From: an uncultured Clostridia bacterium | GTDB taxonomy: Bacteria; Bacillota; Clostridia; Monoglobales; Monoglobaceae | Assembly: GCA_947631965.1 (NCBI GenBank) | Contig: CANRNL010000009.1 | Location: 1 to 64,000 of the forward strand | DNA length: 64,000 nt | Reading direction: 5' to 3' | Part shown: positions 42,731 to 52,647 of the stretch, in pieces | How the letters are laid out: the number at the start of each line of letters is the position of its first letter | Position numbering within the stretch: the first letter of the stretch is position 1 | Translations under genes and position numbers: made by a program | Notes under the pieces: generated by a model | Told to the model about the DNA's origin: nothing | Seen by the model: the letters and a program-made list of their open reading frames with translations, nothing else | Databases searched by the model: none

Positions 42731-43066
42731 ATGGAAGCAGTTGCAAAGGTTTACCATATTCGCATAGCACCGCGAAAGGTAAGAGTTGTAATAGATTTGA
42801 TTAGAAATAAGCCTGTCGGCGTGGCTCTCGGTATTCTCAAGAATACTCCCAAGGCGGCAAGCCCGGTTGTTGAAAAGCTCCTTAAGTCCGCGATTGCGAA
42901 CGCTGAGAACAACCACCAGATGAATGTGGACAATTTATATGTTTCGGAAGTTTACGCAGACCAGGGTCCCACGCTCAAGAGGATTCAGCCGAGGGCGCAG
43001 GGCAGAGCTTACCGAATCAATAAAAAGACAAGCCACATCACAATCAAATTAAAGGAAAAGGAATAA
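42731..43066 (+). CDS. rplV: 50S ribosomal protein L22
   Basis: L22 (111 aa) reaches into the exit tunnel by a beta-hairpin, seen here as '[19 protein letters not shown]', whose residues affect macrolide binding. Start '[18 protein letters not shown]' is typical. AAGGAG precedes the ATG; rpsC follows after 21 bp. Confidence 0.98.
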   Translation: MEAVAKVYHIRIAPRKVRVVIDLIRNKPVGVALGILKNTPKAASPVVEKLLKSAIANAENNHQMNVDNLYVSEVYADQGPTLKRIQPRAQGRAYRINKKTSHITIKLKEKE

Positions 43067-43087
43067 TCGAAAAGGAGGGTAAACAGT

Positions 43088-43786
43088 ATGGGTCAGAAAG
43101 TTAATCCCCACGGCCTCAGAGTAGGTATTATAAAAGATTGGGATTCACGCTGGTTCGCCGATAAAAAGAATTTCGGAGATAACCTCGTAGAGGACTACAA
43201 CCTCAGAAAGTATCTCAAGAAAAGACTTTATCAGGCAGGCGTTGACAAGATTGAAATAGAGAAGTTTGCCAATAAGATTCGTCTTTCTGTTCACTGTGCA
43301 AAACCCGGTATCGTTATCGGTAAGGGCGGCAGTGAGATTGAAAAGCTCAAGAAAGATGTTGAGGCGCTCACGGGAAAATCCATAATTTTGAATGTTATGG
43401 AGGTTAAGGTTGCCGATATGAGCGCACAGCTCGTTGCGGAAAACATTGCGTCGCAGCTTGAGAGACGTATTTCGTTCAGAAAAGCTATGAAGCAGGCAAT
43501 GGCAAGAACAATGAAGCTGGGTGCAAAGGGCATCAAGACGGCGGTTGCGGGTCGCGTAGGCGGCGCGGAAATCGCGAGAACCGAGCAATATCACGAGGGT
43601 ACGATTCCGCTTCAGACTCTCAGAGCCGACATTGATTACGGCTTTGCCGAGGCGAATACAACCTACGGAAAGCTCGGCGTTAAAGTTTGGATTTACAAGG
43701 GCGAAATTTTGCCTGAGAACAAAAACGCTGCAAAAGCTGCTCCCGCGGCTGCTCCCAGACGCAGCAGAGAAGGAGGCAGAAGATAA
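43088..43786 (+). CDS. rpsC: 30S ribosomal protein S3
   Basis: S3 (232 aa) forms part of the mRNA entry helicase. The KH domain has '[15 protein letters not shown]', and the C-terminal domain includes '[12 protein letters not shown]'. The end is an Ala/Arg-rich tail ('[11 protein letters not shown]'). The stop overlaps the rplP start (TAATG). Confidence 0.98.
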   Translation: MGQKVNPHGLRVGIIKDWDSRWFADKKNFGDNLVEDYNLRKYLKKRLYQAGVDKIEIEKFANKIRLSVHCAKPGIVIGKGGSEIEKLKKDVEALTGKSIILNVMEVKVADMSAQLVAENIASQLERRISFRKAMKQAMARTMKLGAKGIKTAVAGRVGGAEIARTEQYHEGTIPLQTLRADIDYGFAEANTTYGKLGVKVWIYKGEILPENKNAAKAAPAAAPRRSREGGRR

Positions 43787-44223
43787 TGTTATCGCCAAAA
43801 AGAGTTAAGCACAGAAAAGTGCAACGAGGCAGAATGAAGGGCAAGGCGTTGCGCGGCAACAAGGTAACATACGGTGATTACGGTTTGCAGGCGCAGAGCC
43901 CCGGCTGGATTACCAGCAACCAAATCGAGGCAGCTCGTATCGCTATGACGCGTTACATCAAGAGAGGCGGACAGGTTTGGATTAAGATATTCCCCGACAA
44001 GCCGGTTACGGCAAAGCCCGCTGAAACCCGAATGGGTAGCGGTAAAGGTGCGCCTGAGTATTGGGTAGCCGTTGTTAAGCCGGGACGCGTTATGTTTGAG
44101 ATTGGCGGAGTTTCCGAGGCAACGGCAAAAGAAGCTATGCGTCTTGCAATGCACAAGCTCCCGATTAAGTGCAAATTTGTCAGGAAAATTGACCAGATTG
44201 ACGAAACGGAAGGTGATAGTTAA
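43786..44223 (+). CDS. rplP: 50S ribosomal protein L16
   Basis: L16 (145 aa) lies near the A-site tRNA elbow. It begins '[20 protein letters not shown]'; Ser replaces the usual Met at position 3. '[20 protein letters not shown]' is typical. It overlaps rpsC at the start and shares its stop region with the rpmC ATG. Confidence 0.98.
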   Translation: MLSPKRVKHRKVQRGRMKGKALRGNKVTYGDYGLQAQSPGWITSNQIEAARIAMTRYIKRGGQVWIKIFPDKPVTAKPAETRMGSGKGAPEYWVAVVKPGRVMFEIGGVSEATAKEAMRLAMHKLPIKCKFVRKIDQIDETEGDS

Positions 44224-44435
44224 TGAAGATAAATGAAATTAGAGACCTTTCTCAGCAGGAGCTTTCGGATAAGCTCAACGATTTGAAAGAAGAACTTTTC
44301 AACCTTCGTTTCCAGAACGCCACAAATCAGCTTGACAATCCTATGAGAATAGTGGCTGTTAAAAAGGAAATCGCAAGAGTGAAAACAATCATAAAAGAAA
44401 AAGAGCTGGGCTTGAATGCCGGCGCAAACGCGTAG
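44223..44435 (+). CDS. rpmC: 50S ribosomal protein L29
   Basis: L29 (70 aa) is a two-helix protein beside L23 at the tunnel exit. '[19 protein letters not shown]' and '[16 protein letters not shown]' match the family. The ATG overlaps the rplP stop, so translation is coupled. Confidence 0.97.
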   Translation: MKINEIRDLSQQELSDKLNDLKEELFNLRFQNATNQLDNPMRIVAVKKEIARVKTIIKEKELGLNAGANA

Positions 44436-44447
44436 GGGGTGTATTGA

Positions 44448-44705
44448 ATGAGCGAACGTAATTACAGAAAAGTGCGTATAGGCGAGGTTGTCAGCAACAA
44501 GATGGATAAAACCGTGGTAGTTGCGATTAAAGGAAGCGTTAAGCACCCCGTATACGGCAAGGTTATGAAAAGAACCTATAAGCTGAAGGCTCACGATGAG
44601 AATAACACCTGCGGTATGGGCGACAGAGTTAAGGTTATGGAAACCAGACCGCTCTCCAAGGACAAGAGATGGAGAGTTGTTGAAATAGTTGAGAAGGCGA
44701 AGTAA
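44448..44705 (+). CDS. rpsQ: 30S ribosomal protein S17
   Basis: S17 (85 aa) is an OB-fold assembly protein. '[18 protein letters not shown]', '[19 protein letters not shown]' and '[20 protein letters not shown]' are diagnostic. It begins 12 bp after rpmC. Confidence 0.98.
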   Translation: MSERNYRKVRIGEVVSNKMDKTVVVAIKGSVKHPVYGKVMKRTYKLKAHDENNTCGMGDRVKVMETRPLSKDKRWRVVEIVEKAK

Positions 44706-44766
44706 TTTTCTTATTTTGCCAATCTGTAAAAAATTACAGAAAATTTATAAGGAGGTTTAACCCGTT

Positions 44767-45135
44767 ATGATACAACAGCAGACGCTTTTGAAGGTTGCGG
44801 ATAACAGCGGAGCGAAAGAAATTATGTGTATCCACATAACCGGCGGCTCCACAAGACGTTACGGCAACATCGGCGATGTTATCACCGCTTCGGTAAAAAA
44901 AGCCACTCCGGGCGGCGGCGTTAAGAAGGGCGACGTTGTTAAGGCGGTTATCGTGCGAAGCGTAAAGGGCGTAAAGCGCGCCGACGGTTCACAGATAAAG
45001 TTTGACGAGAACGCCGCGGTTATCATCAGAGATGACAAGACGCCGAGAGGTACGCGTATATTCGGACCTGTGGCAAGAGAGCTTCGCGAGAAGGAGTTTA
45101 TGAAAATCCTTTCGCTCGCTCCCGAAGTTTTATAA
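44767..45135 (+). CDS. rplN: 50S ribosomal protein L14
   Basis: L14 (122 aa) forms inter-subunit bridges and is the RsfS target. '[20 protein letters not shown]', '[16 protein letters not shown]' and '[14 protein letters not shown]' are conserved. AAGGAGG lies upstream. After its stop comes a short gap containing GGGGCTTGCCCC (45161-45172). Confidence 0.98.
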   Translation: MIQQQTLLKVADNSGAKEIMCIHITGGSTRRYGNIGDVITASVKKATPGGGVKKGDVVKAVIVRSVKGVKRADGSQIKFDENAAVIIRDDKTPRGTRIFGPVARELREKEFMKILSLAPEVL

Positions 45136-45202
45136 TTTTCGCGCCCACGGAGGCGCAGGAGGGGCTTGCCCCGACTGAATTGAAATTAAGGAGGTGCAGA
45201 CA

Positions 45203-45529
45203 TTGAGCAATAAAATGCACGTTAGAACAGGAGATACCGTTGTTGTTTTGTCCGGTAAGGACAGAGGCAAAAAGGGTAAGGTTTTATCGGTTGACCCCGA
45301 AAGACGAATGGTTGTCGTTGAAGGTGTTTCGATGGCTACAAAGCATAAGAAACCGCGCCGTATGGGCGAGAGCGGCGGCATTATAAAGCAGGAAACGCCT
45401 ATCTACGCAAGCAAGGTTATGAATGTTTGCAATAAGTGCAACTCGGCTTCGAGAGTCGGCAGAAAGATTCTTGAGGACGGAACGCACGTTCGCTACTGCA
45501 AAAATTGCGGAGAAACATTCGGCGACTAA
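45203..45529 (+). CDS. rplX: 50S ribosomal protein L24
   Basis: L24 (108 aa) initiates 50S assembly through its KOW domain ('VRTGDTVVVLSGKDRGKKGK'). The start is best placed at TTG 45203, 8 nt after AAGGAGG (45188-45194); an ATG 12 bases later is too distant. The C-terminal part has CxxC pairs ('CNKC', 'CKNC'), likely zinc-binding. Confidence 0.95.
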   Translation: MSNKMHVRTGDTVVVLSGKDRGKKGKVLSVDPERRMVVVEGVSMATKHKKPRRMGESGGIIKQETPIYASKVMNVCNKCNSASRVGRKILEDGTHVRYCKNCGETFGD

Positions 45530-45558
45530 TAATTACAGACGGAAGGAGGTAAAGTTTA

Positions 45559-46095
45559 ATGAGACTTGAAGAATTATATAAAAAGGAAATCAAGGACGCT
45601 TTGATGAAGAAATTCAGCTATAAGAGCGTTATGCAAATTCCGAAGCTGGATAAAGTGGTCATAAATATGGGCGTGGGCGACGCTAAAGATAACTCGAAGG
45701 CCGCAGAAAGCGCTGCTAACGATTTGGGACTGATTACCGGTCAGAAGCCCGTCATCACAAAGGCTAAGAAGTCGGTCGCATCGTTTAAGGTCAGAGAGGG
45801 TATGAACATCGGCTGTAAGGTCACTCTCCGCGGTTCGAGAATGTATGAGTTTGTTGACAGACTGTTCAACGCGGCTCTTCCGCGAGTTCGTGACTTCAGA
45901 GGCATCAACCCCAACTCGTTCGACGGCAGAGGAAATTATTCGCTCGGCATAAAGGAGCAGCTTATTTTCCCTGAGATTGACTACGATAAGATAGACAAAA
46001 TCCGCGGTATGGATATTATATTTGTAACAACCGCGCATACCGACGAGGAAGCAAAAGAGCTTCTGTCGCTTATGGGCGCGCCGTTTACAAGATAA
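45559..46095 (+). CDS. rplE: 50S ribosomal protein L5
   Basis: L5 (178 aa) binds 5S rRNA. '[16 protein letters not shown]', '[19 protein letters not shown]' and '[20 protein letters not shown]' are conserved. GGAAGGAGG precedes the ATG. Confidence 0.98.
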   Translation: MRLEELYKKEIKDALMKKFSYKSVMQIPKLDKVVINMGVGDAKDNSKAAESAANDLGLITGQKPVITKAKKSVASFKVREGMNIGCKVTLRGSRMYEFVDRLFNAALPRVRDFRGINPNSFDGRGNYSLGIKEQLIFPEIDYDKIDKIRGMDIIFVTTAHTDEEAKELLSLMGAPFTR

Positions 46096-46126
46096 AAATT
46101 AAAGGACGGAGGCGATTTAAAGCATT

Positions 46127-46312
46127 ATGGCAAAGAAGTCAATGGTTATCAAGCAGCAGAGAAAGCCGAAGTACTCAACGAGAGCGTACAACAGGTGCAA
46201 AATCTGCGGCAGACCTCACGCGTATCTCAGAAAATTCGGCATTTGCAGAATTTGTTTCAGAGAGCTTGCCTATAAGGGTCAGATTCCCGGCGTAAAGAAA
46301 GCAAGCTGGTAA
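46127..46312 (+). CDS. rpsZ: 30S ribosomal protein S14, zinc-binding type Z
   Basis: The 61-aa short S14 carries two CxxC pairs ('[10 protein letters not shown]' and 'CRICF'), the zinc form. Many Firmicutes keep a zinc-free paralogue for metal starvation; none is visible here. An unusually long structured gap (46313-46492) separates it from rpsH. Confidence 0.97.
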   Translation: MAKKSMVIKQQRKPKYSTRAYNRCKICGRPHAYLRKFGICRICFRELAYKGQIPGVKKASW

Positions 46313-46368
46313 GCCGTTAGGGTTAATTAAATAAAGTTTTTATAAAGGGGTAAGTGGTTACGGTTATG

Positions 46369-46427
46369 CCAATTCTGCTTTGCAATCGGCGCGGAGCATT
46401 TTGGCGACGATTTCAGAGCAGAATTGG
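46369..46427 (+). promoter_or_regulatory. Structured intercistronic RNA between rpsZ and rpsH
   Basis: CCAATTCTGCT (46369-46379) pairs perfectly with AGCAGAATTGG (46417-46427), closing 37 nt of GC-rich internal sequence. This is the largest untranslated gap within the spc segment and could be a ribosomal-protein binding site; S8 regulates spc in E. coli, but here this is inference. Confidence 0.5.
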
Positions 46428-46492
46428 TGTGATGTCAGAACGGAAAACCATACTATCTCTAAAAATCCGCATAAAAGGAGGCAAGACACGTT

Positions 46493-46891
46493 ATGCAAAT
46501 TACAGACCCCATTGCAGATATGTTGACAAGAATAAGAAACGCTAATAATTCAAAGCACGCGACAGTGGATATTCCCGCGTCTAACATAAAAAAGGCGATT
46601 GCAAATATTTTGCTGAACGAAGGCTATATAAAGGGTGTTGAGTATATAGACGACAACATCCAGGGCGTTATCAGAATTTCTCTTAAATACGGAGAGAACA
46701 AGCAAAAGGTTCTTTCGGGTCTTAAGAGAGTGAGCAAGCCCGGTCTTAGAATATACGCCGCAAAGGACGATATTCCGAGAGTTTTGAAGGGATTGGGTAT
46801 TGCAATCATTTCAACGTCGAAAGGCGTTATGACCGACAAAGAGGCAAGACGCCAGAATGTCGGCGGCGAAGTTTTAGCATTTATTTGGTAA
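46493..46891 (+). CDS. rpsH: 30S ribosomal protein S8
   Basis: S8 (132 aa) organises the 16S central domain. '[17 protein letters not shown]' and the C-terminal '[20 protein letters not shown]' are hallmark sequences. AAGGAGG lies upstream of the ATG, just after the structured gap. Confidence 0.98.
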   Translation: MQITDPIADMLTRIRNANNSKHATVDIPASNIKKAIANILLNEGYIKGVEYIDDNIQGVIRISLKYGENKQKVLSGLKRVSKPGLRIYAAKDDIPRVLKGLGIAIISTSKGVMTDKEARRQNVGGEVLAFIW

Positions 46892-46907
46892 GGAAGGAGG
46901 AAATACA

Positions 46908-47456
46908 ATGTCTCGTATTGGAAATAAGCCTATCACCATTCCGGCAGGCGTTGAGGTTAAGGTAAGCGACGCCAATGAGGTTACGGTTAAGGGCGCAAAG
47001 GGAACTTTGGTTCAGTCTATGCCGCCCGAAATGGCTATAAAAATTGACGGCGATACGATTGTCGTTGAGCGTCCGAGCGAAGATAAGCGACACAAGTCTT
47101 TGCACGGACTTACACGCACTCTTGTTGCGAATATGGTGACAGGTGTTTCGGAAGGCTTTAAAAAGGAGCTTGAAATAAACGGCGTAGGTTATCGTGCGCA
47201 GAAGCAGGGTAAGAAGCTGGTTATGAATTTGGGTTACTCGCATCAGGTTGAAATGGAGGAAACGGAGGGTATTACCATTGATGTTCCCCAGCCCAACCAG
47301 ATAGTTATATCGGGTCCCGATAAGCAGAAGGTAGGTCAGTTTGCGGCGCAGGTGCGAGAAAAGAGACCGCCGGAGCCGTATAAGGGCAAGGGTATTAAAT
47401 ATGCAAGCGAGCATATCAGAAGAAAAGAAGGAAAAGCGGGCGCTAAGAAGAAGTAA
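46908..47456 (+). CDS. rplF: 50S ribosomal protein L6
   Basis: L6 (182 aa) supports the sarcin-ricin region. '[17 protein letters not shown]', '[20 protein letters not shown]' and the end '[20 protein letters not shown]' are diagnostic. It starts 16 bp after rpsH. Confidence 0.98.
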   Translation: MSRIGNKPITIPAGVEVKVSDANEVTVKGAKGTLVQSMPPEMAIKIDGDTIVVERPSEDKRHKSLHGLTRTLVANMVTGVSEGFKKELEINGVGYRAQKQGKKLVMNLGYSHQVEMEETEGITIDVPQPNQIVISGPDKQKVGQFAAQVREKRPPEPYKGKGIKYASEHIRRKEGKAGAKKK

Positions 47457-47518
47457 TTTCTTCGGACTGCTATTTTATCGGTATTATATTTATACACCTG
47501 AGGAGGTGCGAAAAGTAT

Positions 47519-47881
47519 ATGATTAAAAAGGTTAACAGCAACGTATCAAGACTTGCGAGACACGCAAGAGTACGCAAAAAGGTTTCGGGTACTTCCGATG
47601 TTCCCAGACTTTGCGTGTTCAGAAGCTTGAAGAATATATACGCTCAGATTATTGACGACACAACGGGAAACACGCTTGTTGCCGCATCTACCCTTGAAGC
47701 GGAGCTTAAAGGTAAGAACGGAGGCAACTGCGAGGCTGCTAAGGCTGTCGGCGAGCTTATTGCAAAGAAGGCGCTCGACAAGGGCATTAAGCAGGTTGTG
47801 TTTGACAGAGGCGGTTACGTTTATCACGGCAGAGTTGCGGAGCTTGCAGCGGCTGCACGCGAGGGCGGACTGGAATTCTAA
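47519..47881 (+). CDS. rplR: 50S ribosomal protein L18
   Basis: L18 (120 aa) binds 5S rRNA with L5. '[18 protein letters not shown]' and '[20 protein letters not shown]' match the family. GAGGAGG precedes the ATG. Confidence 0.98.
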   Translation: MIKKVNSNVSRLARHARVRKKVSGTSDVPRLCVFRSLKNIYAQIIDDTTGNTLVAASTLEAELKGKNGGNCEAAKAVGELIAKKALDKGIKQVVFDRGGYVYHGRVAELAAAAREGGLEF

Positions 47882-47905
47882 TTAAAAGAGGTGAAATAAA
47901 GCAAA

Positions 47906-48433
47906 ATGGCTGAAGTAGTTGAAAGATCTGAAAATCAGGTACGAATTGACGCTGATGCACTTGAACTCAGCGAAAGAGTTGTTTATATAAACCGTGTTGC
48001 AAAGACGGTAAAGGGCGGCAGAACGGTAAGATTCAGCGCGTTGGTCGTAGTGGGTGACGGCGAAGGTCACGTCGGCTGCGGACAAGGAAAAGCGGGCGAA
48101 GTTGCGGACGCTATACGAAAGGGTATTGACGACGCAAAGAAGAATATGATAACCGTTCAAATGGTAGGAACTACCATCCCTCACGAGATTATCGGCGAGT
48201 ACGGTGCGGGCAGAGTGCTTTTGAAGCCCGCTAAAGAAGGTACCGGAGTTTTGGCGGGAGGTCCCGCCCGTGCGGTACTTGAGCTTGCCGGAGTTAAGGA
48301 CATTCGCGCAAAGAGTCTCAGAAGCAACAATCCGAAAAACGTTGTTGCGTCTACAATAGAGGCGCTTGCCGCGCTTAAAAGCCTTGATGAGGTGGCAAAG
48401 CTCAGGGGTAAGAAGCCCGAAGAAATAATGTAA
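47906..48433 (+). CDS. rpsE: 30S ribosomal protein S5
   Basis: S5 (175 aa) acts in mRNA unwinding and fidelity. The dsRNA-binding segment '[19 protein letters not shown]' and 'GYGA'-class loop '[16 protein letters not shown]' are present. The ATG follows an AGAGGTG ribosome-binding site. Confidence 0.98.
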   Translation: MAEVVERSENQVRIDADALELSERVVYINRVAKTVKGGRTVRFSALVVVGDGEGHVGCGQGKAGEVADAIRKGIDDAKKNMITVQMVGTTIPHEIIGEYGAGRVLLKPAKEGTGVLAGGPARAVLELAGVKDIRAKSLRSNNPKNVVASTIEALAALKSLDEVAKLRGKKPEEIM

Positions 48434-48472
48434 TGCCGCCGCGTAAGGCGTGCAAGAAGGAGGTTTATAGCC

Positions 48473-48655
48473 TTGGCAAAGACAGTTAAGGTTACTCTCG
48501 TAAAGAGTACAATCGGTTGTAAGAAGGACCAGATAGCTACGGTCAAAGCACTCGGACTCAGAAAAATCCGTCAGACCGTTGAAAAGCCCGACAACGACCA
48601 GATAAGAGGAATGATTTTTAAAGTTAAGCATCTTGTTTCCGTTGAGGAAGCGTAA
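48473..48655 (+). CDS. rpmD: 50S ribosomal protein L30
   Basis: L30 (60 aa) has the short bacterial ferredoxin-like fold ('[20 protein letters not shown]', '[15 protein letters not shown]'). The start is TTG at 48473, with AAGGAGG 9 nt upstream and no ATG nearby. Confidence 0.97.
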   Translation: MAKTVKVTLVKSTIGCKKDQIATVKALGLRKIRQTVEKPDNDQIRGMIFKVKHLVSVEEA

Positions 48656-48727
48656 GAGCAGTTTTGATTTTTGAAATACGGGGACAGATGTCCCTTACCC
48701 AAGTAAAACCAAGGAGGTGTAGGAAAG

Positions 48728-49168
48728 ATGAAACTTCATGAATTAACGCCTGCGGCAGGCTCTAAGACGGATCGTTACAGAGTCGGCAGAGGTCACGCAA
48801 GCGGCAACGGAAAAACTGCCGGCAAGGGTCATAAAGGACAGAACGCCAGATCGGGCGGCGGTGTAAGACCGGGCTTTGAAGGCGGTCAGATGCCGATTTA
48901 CAGACGTCTTCCCAAGAGAGGTTTTAATAACATTTTTGCAAAGAAGTATGTTTCAATAAATGTTGAGGCGCTCAACAAGTTTGAGGACGGCACCGAGGTT
49001 ACTGCGGAACTTTTAAAGGAAAGCGGAGTTATCTCGAAAATCTGCGACGGAGTTGTTATACTCGGACGCGGTGACATTGATAAGAAGCTCACCGTTCGCG
49101 CGGTAAGATTCAGTAAGTCGGCAGAGGAGAAAATTACTGCTGCCGGAGGAAAGGTAGAGGTGTTGTAA
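48728..49168 (+). CDS. rplO: 50S ribosomal protein L15
   Basis: L15 (146 aa) is a late-assembly protein with a long basic N-terminal extension ('[20 protein letters not shown]') and '[12 protein letters not shown]'. It lies 3 nt before secY, so the two are translationally linked. Confidence 0.98.
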   Translation: MKLHELTPAAGSKTDRYRVGRGHASGNGKTAGKGHKGQNARSGGGVRPGFEGGQMPIYRRLPKRGFNNIFAKKYVSINVEALNKFEDGTEVTAELLKESGVISKICDGVVILGRGDIDKKLTVRAVRFSKSAEEKITAAGGKVEVL

Positions 49169-49171
49169 GCA

Positions 49172-50434
49172 ATGCTCGAAACGTTAAAAAACGCTTGGAA
49201 AATTCCTGATTTGAGGAAAAAGATTTTATATACGATAGTTTTGCTGATAGTTTTCAGACTTGGCGCGACGATTCCGGTTCCGCTGCTCTCGCATGATGCT
49301 TTGCAGAGCATATTCGGAAATACCGATAACTCCATGCTCGGATTTATCGATATTATTTCCGGCGGTGCGTTTTCAAACGCCACTATATTCGCAATGAGCA
49401 TTACACCGTATATTAACTCGTCAATTATTATGCAGCTTTTGTGCGTGGCTATTCCCGCGCTTGAGAGAATGCAGAGAGAGGGCGAGGAGGGAAGAAAGAA
49501 GATTGCTCAAATTCAGAGATACGGCACTGTTGTGCTGGCTCTTATTCAGGCTATCGGACTTTACTTCCTGCTCAGGTCTGCCGTTGTAAGCCCCGGTTTT
49601 ATGAGCGCGGTGGTTATCATAATCACTTTTACCGCAGGTACGGCGTTTCTTATGTGGCTGGGCGAGCAGATTACCGAAAAGGGCGTCGGCAACGGTATTT
49701 CGCTTATCATTTTTGCGGGTATCGTTTCGAGACTTCCCAGACTGGCAATGTCACTCTATGCGCTTGACAACTGGATTTATGCGTTGCTTATCCTTGTGTT
49801 CGCGATAGTCGTAGTCGGCTTCGTTGTTTGGATGACCGACGCGGAAAGACGTATTCCGGTTCAGTACGCAAAGCGCGTTGTCGGCAGAAAGATGTACGGC
49901 GGACAGAGTACGCATATTCCGATTAAGGTTGCGGCGGCTGGCGTTATTCCGATTATCTTTGCGATGTCGATTATATCGTTCCCCGGAACTATTGCGGCAT
50001 TCTTCGGAGTTAACGCGGGCGACCCCGGCTTCTGGGGTACTGTCCTCAAATATCTCTCTACCACGAGTATGGTATACGGAGTATTGTACTTCCTGCTTAT
50101 AATCTTCTTCACATATTTCTATACCGCAATTCAGTTCAATCCGATTGAGATTGCGAACAATTTGAAGAAGAACGGCGGATTTATTCCCGGTATTCGTCCG
50201 GGCAGACCGACCTCGGAGTACATTTCAAAGGTTTTGTCTAAGATTACGCTTGCGGGCGCGGTATTCCTTGCCATAATTGCGGTACTGCCTATATTTATGA
50301 ACAAGTTTATGAATGTCGGCAACTTTGCAATCGGCGGCACATCGCTTCTTATCGTTGTGGGCGTTGCGCTCGAAACGGTTAAGCAGATTGAATCGCAGAT
50401 GCTTATGCGTCATTACAAAGGCTTCCTTGAATAA
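49172..50434 (+). CDS. secY: Protein translocase subunit SecY
   Basis: SecY (420 aa, about ten transmembrane helices) forms the protein-conducting channel with SecE and SecG. Signatures include 'GATIPVPLLSHDAL', 'GGAFSNATIFAMSITPYINS' and 'QITEKGVGNGISLIIFAGI'. It starts 3 nt after rplO. A strong hairpin with a T-run follows its stop by 30 bp, marking a transcription checkpoint before adk. Confidence 0.98.
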   Translation: MLETLKNAWKIPDLRKKILYTIVLLIVFRLGATIPVPLLSHDALQSIFGNTDNSMLGFIDIISGGAFSNATIFAMSITPYINSSIIMQLLCVAIPALERMQREGEEGRKKIAQIQRYGTVVLALIQAIGLYFLLRSAVVSPGFMSAVVIIITFTAGTAFLMWLGEQITEKGVGNGISLIIFAGIVSRLPRLAMSLYALDNWIYALLILVFAIVVVGFVVWMTDAERRIPVQYAKRVVGRKMYGGQSTHIPIKVAAAGVIPIIFAMSIISFPGTIAAFFGVNAGDPGFWGTVLKYLSTTSMVYGVLYFLLIIFFTYFYTAIQFNPIEIANNLKKNGGFIPGIRPGRPTSEYISKVLSKITLAGAVFLAIIAVLPIFMNKFMNVGNFAIGGTSLLIVVGVALETVKQIESQMLMRHYKGFLE

Positions 50435-50464
50435 TTTTTGAGGAAAAGAATTTTTTAACAAAAT

Positions 50465-50521
50465 ACACGGCAATATTGCAGGGTCGGTAAATTTTTACCT
50501 CCCCTGCATTGCGTGTTTTTT
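50465..50521 (+). terminator. Terminator or attenuator between secY and adk
   Basis: A long stem (ACACGGCAA..TTGCAGGG..GGTAAA with a matching 3' arm, small internal loops) ends in GTGTTTTTT. It should stop many transcripts coming from rpsJ-secY, so adk onwards may need read-through or another promoter that I cannot identify with confidence. Confidence 0.75.
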
Positions 50522-50613
50522 GCGCCTACGGAAGATTTTCGGGAGTTATTTATTATTTGTACGGCGCTCCGACGTGCAGGCGGCGGCGCTGTTTACAATG
50601 GGGGTGCATTTTT

Positions 50614-51246
50614 ATGAATTTGATATTGCTTGCGGCGCCGGGCGCCGGCAAGGGAACTCAGGCGGAGCTGTTGTGCGAGAAGTTCGGAATACCCACTGTT
50701 TCTACGGGCGCTATGCTCAGAAAGAACATAGCGGATGGCACTCAGCTCGGAAAAATGGCTGAAAAGTATATAAACGACGGCAAGCTCGTTCCGGACGACG
50801 TTATCATCGGTCTTGTTCAAAGCAGAATTGCCGAGGGCGACTGTAAAAACGGCTTTATTCTGGACGGCTTTCCGCGTACGATAGCGCAGGCGGAGGCATT
50901 GTCCGCGTCTGACGTGAAAATCGATAAGGTGCTGAATATAGAAGTACCGGATGAAAAAATTATTGAAAGACTTGCGGGACGTCTGGAGTGCAAGTCGTGC
51001 GGAACCACATACCACAAGGAGCATAGACCCCCGAAGGTAGATGGTAAGTGCGACCGCTGCGGCGGAGATTTGCGTGTGCGCGACGACGACAAGCCCGAAA
51101 CGGTCAAGCAAAGACTTAAAACTTATCATACTCAGACCAAACCGCTGGTTGATTATTACAAAGAAAAGGGTATGCTCCGCGTGGTAAGCGGTCAGGAGAA
51201 GATAGAAGATACCCACAAGGCGGTGCTGAGCGCGCTTGAAAAGTAA
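50614..51246 (+). CDS. adk: Adenylate kinase
   Basis: Adk (210 aa) interconverts ATP, AMP and ADP. Walker A is 'APGAGKGTQ'. The lid carries four Cys ('CKSCGTTYH' and 'CDRCGG'), the zinc-binding Gram-positive form. The frame opens at 50509, but the ATG at 50614 with a GGGGGTG ribosome-binding site gives the normal N-terminus. It follows the secY terminator. Confidence 0.97.
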   Translation: MNLILLAAPGAGKGTQAELLCEKFGIPTVSTGAMLRKNIADGTQLGKMAEKYINDGKLVPDDVIIGLVQSRIAEGDCKNGFILDGFPRTIAQAEALSASDVKIDKVLNIEVPDEKIIERLAGRLECKSCGTTYHKEHRPPKVDGKCDRCGGDLRVRDDDKPETVKQRLKTYHTQTKPLVDYYKEKGMLRVVSGQEKIEDTHKAVLSALEK

Positions 51247-51305
51247 GAGCGCAACAGAACAGGAAAGTAAGACGGAGTGCAGTCGTCCTTTAAGGAGCGT
51301 TTATT

Positions 51306-52055
51306 ATGGTGACAATCAAATCGAATCACGAAATCGAGCTTATGAAGGAAGCGGGAAGAATTACTTTTGAGACGCTGGAGCTTATACGCCGCGCCGTGCG
51401 CCCCGGCATTACCACGCTGGAGCTTGACAGGATGGCGGAGAAATATATCCGCTCGCAGGGCGCGACTCCGTCGTTCAAAAATTATTCCGGCTTTCCCGGA
51501 AGCATATGCGCGAGCGTTAACGAGAAGATAATCCACGGATTTCCGAGCGAATATAAGCTCAAAGAGGGAGATATTTTGAGCGTTGACACGGGCGCGTGCT
51601 ACAAGGGGTACCACGGCGACGCGGCGAGAACCTTTGCGGTGGGTAAAATATCCCCCGAAGCGCAAAGGCTGATTGACGTGACGCGCGAGTGCTTTTTTGA
51701 GGGCATTAAGTTCGCGCGTGAGGGTTACCGTATATCCGACATTTCCCGCGCGATACAAAATCACGCGGAGTCAAACGGCTACTCGGTGCTTCGTGAATAC
51801 TGCGGACACGGCGTTGGGCATAATCTTCACGAAGAGCCCGAAATACCGAATTATGTCGGTACGGTGCGCGGCGTTCGTCTGGTGCGCGGAATGACGCTTG
51901 CGATAGAGCCGATGGTAAATATGGGCTCTAAAGAAATAGAAACGCTTGACGACGGCTGGACGGTTGTAACAAAGGACGGAAAGCTCGCGGCGCATTATGA
52001 GAACAGCGTTCTTATCACGTCGGGCGACCCGTTTCTTCTGACAAGATACAAATAA
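51306..52055 (+). CDS. map: Methionine aminopeptidase, type I
   Basis: Map (249 aa) removes N-terminal Met from new proteins. Metal-binding residues are seen in 'LSVDTGACYKGYHGDAART', 'GHGVGHNLHEEPEIPNY', and the late Glu residues of 'TLAIEPMVNMG' and 'AHYENSVLIT'. AAGGAG precedes the ATG. The adk-map-infA order is typical. Confidence 0.97.
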   Translation: MVTIKSNHEIELMKEAGRITFETLELIRRAVRPGITTLELDRMAEKYIRSQGATPSFKNYSGFPGSICASVNEKIIHGFPSEYKLKEGDILSVDTGACYKGYHGDAARTFAVGKISPEAQRLIDVTRECFFEGIKFAREGYRISDISRAIQNHAESNGYSVLREYCGHGVGHNLHEEPEIPNYVGTVRGVRLVRGMTLAIEPMVNMGSKEIETLDDGWTVVTKDGKLAAHYENSVLITSGDPFLLTRYK

Positions 52056-52076
52056 AACCGGAATGGAGGTGTTTTT

Positions 52077-52295
52077 ATGGCGAAGGACGGAGTTTTGGAA
52101 GTGGAAGGCACAGTCCTTGAAGCGCTGCCGAACGCTATGTTTCAGGTAGAGCTGGAAAACGGACATCAAATTTTGGCGCATATTTCGGGCAAGCTGAGAA
52201 TGCACTATATAAAGATTTTGCCCGGCGACAAGGTGACGGTTGAAATCTCACCCTACGATTTGACAAAGGGAAGGATTACCTGGCGTGCAAAATAA
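52077..52295 (+). CDS. infA: Translation initiation factor IF-1
   Basis: IF-1 (72 aa) is an OB-fold factor that blocks the A site during initiation. '[20 protein letters not shown]' and '[18 protein letters not shown]' are diagnostic. GGAGGT precedes the ATG. A consensus promoter begins 25 bp after its stop. Confidence 0.98.
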   Translation: MAKDGVLEVEGTVLEALPNAMFQVELENGHQILAHISGKLRMHYIKILPGDKVTVEISPYDLTKGRITWRAK

Positions 52296-52319
52296 TTTAA
52301 GTTTGTATGCGGAAAATGC

Positions 52320-52348
52320 TTGACATAAGCAGATTTTGGTGGTATAAT
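52320..52348 (+). promoter_or_regulatory. Consensus sigma-A promoter inside the cluster, before rpmJ
   Basis: TTGACA (52320-52325), 17 bp, TATAAT (52343-52348): both hexamers match consensus exactly. It should drive rpmJ-rpsM-rpsK-rpsD-rpoA-rplQ independently of upstream transcription. Confidence 0.9.
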
Positions 52349-52403
52349 AATCCAGTTAAGTATCGCCGGACGGCGTTACAACAATTTATAGGAGGTGAAG
52401 GCT

Positions 52404-52517
52404 GTGAAAGTAAAACCTTCAGTTAAACCTATTTGCGAAAAATGCAAGGTCATCAAGAGGAAGGGCAGAGTTATGGTGATTTGTGAAAATCCGCGCCACA
52501 AGCAGAAGCAGGGCTGA
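52404..52517 (+). CDS. rpmJ: 50S ribosomal protein L36
   Basis: L36 (37 aa) begins with GTG at 52404 after GGAGGTG and reads '[20 protein letters not shown]' then '[11 protein letters not shown]'. The zinc ligands C-x2-C, C and H are all present, the zinc-binding form. It is the first gene after the internal consensus promoter. Confidence 0.97.
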   Translation: MKVKPSVKPICEKCKVIKRKGRVMVICENPRHKQKQG

Positions 52518-52647
52518 TTTTTATGAGTCGGACATAACAACAAACACAACGGAACAGGGTCAGACTTATCCGCCAACAAAATATGATAAGTTTACCCCCA
52601 AGGGTGAAATTCTGTTCCGCAAAAATTTTTACGGAGGTGAATTTATT

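Noticed and set aside
52483-52647. N-terminal extension of S13 upstream of 52648
   Set aside because: It overlaps rpmJ and adds residues foreign to S13; GGAGGTG marks the ATG at 52648.
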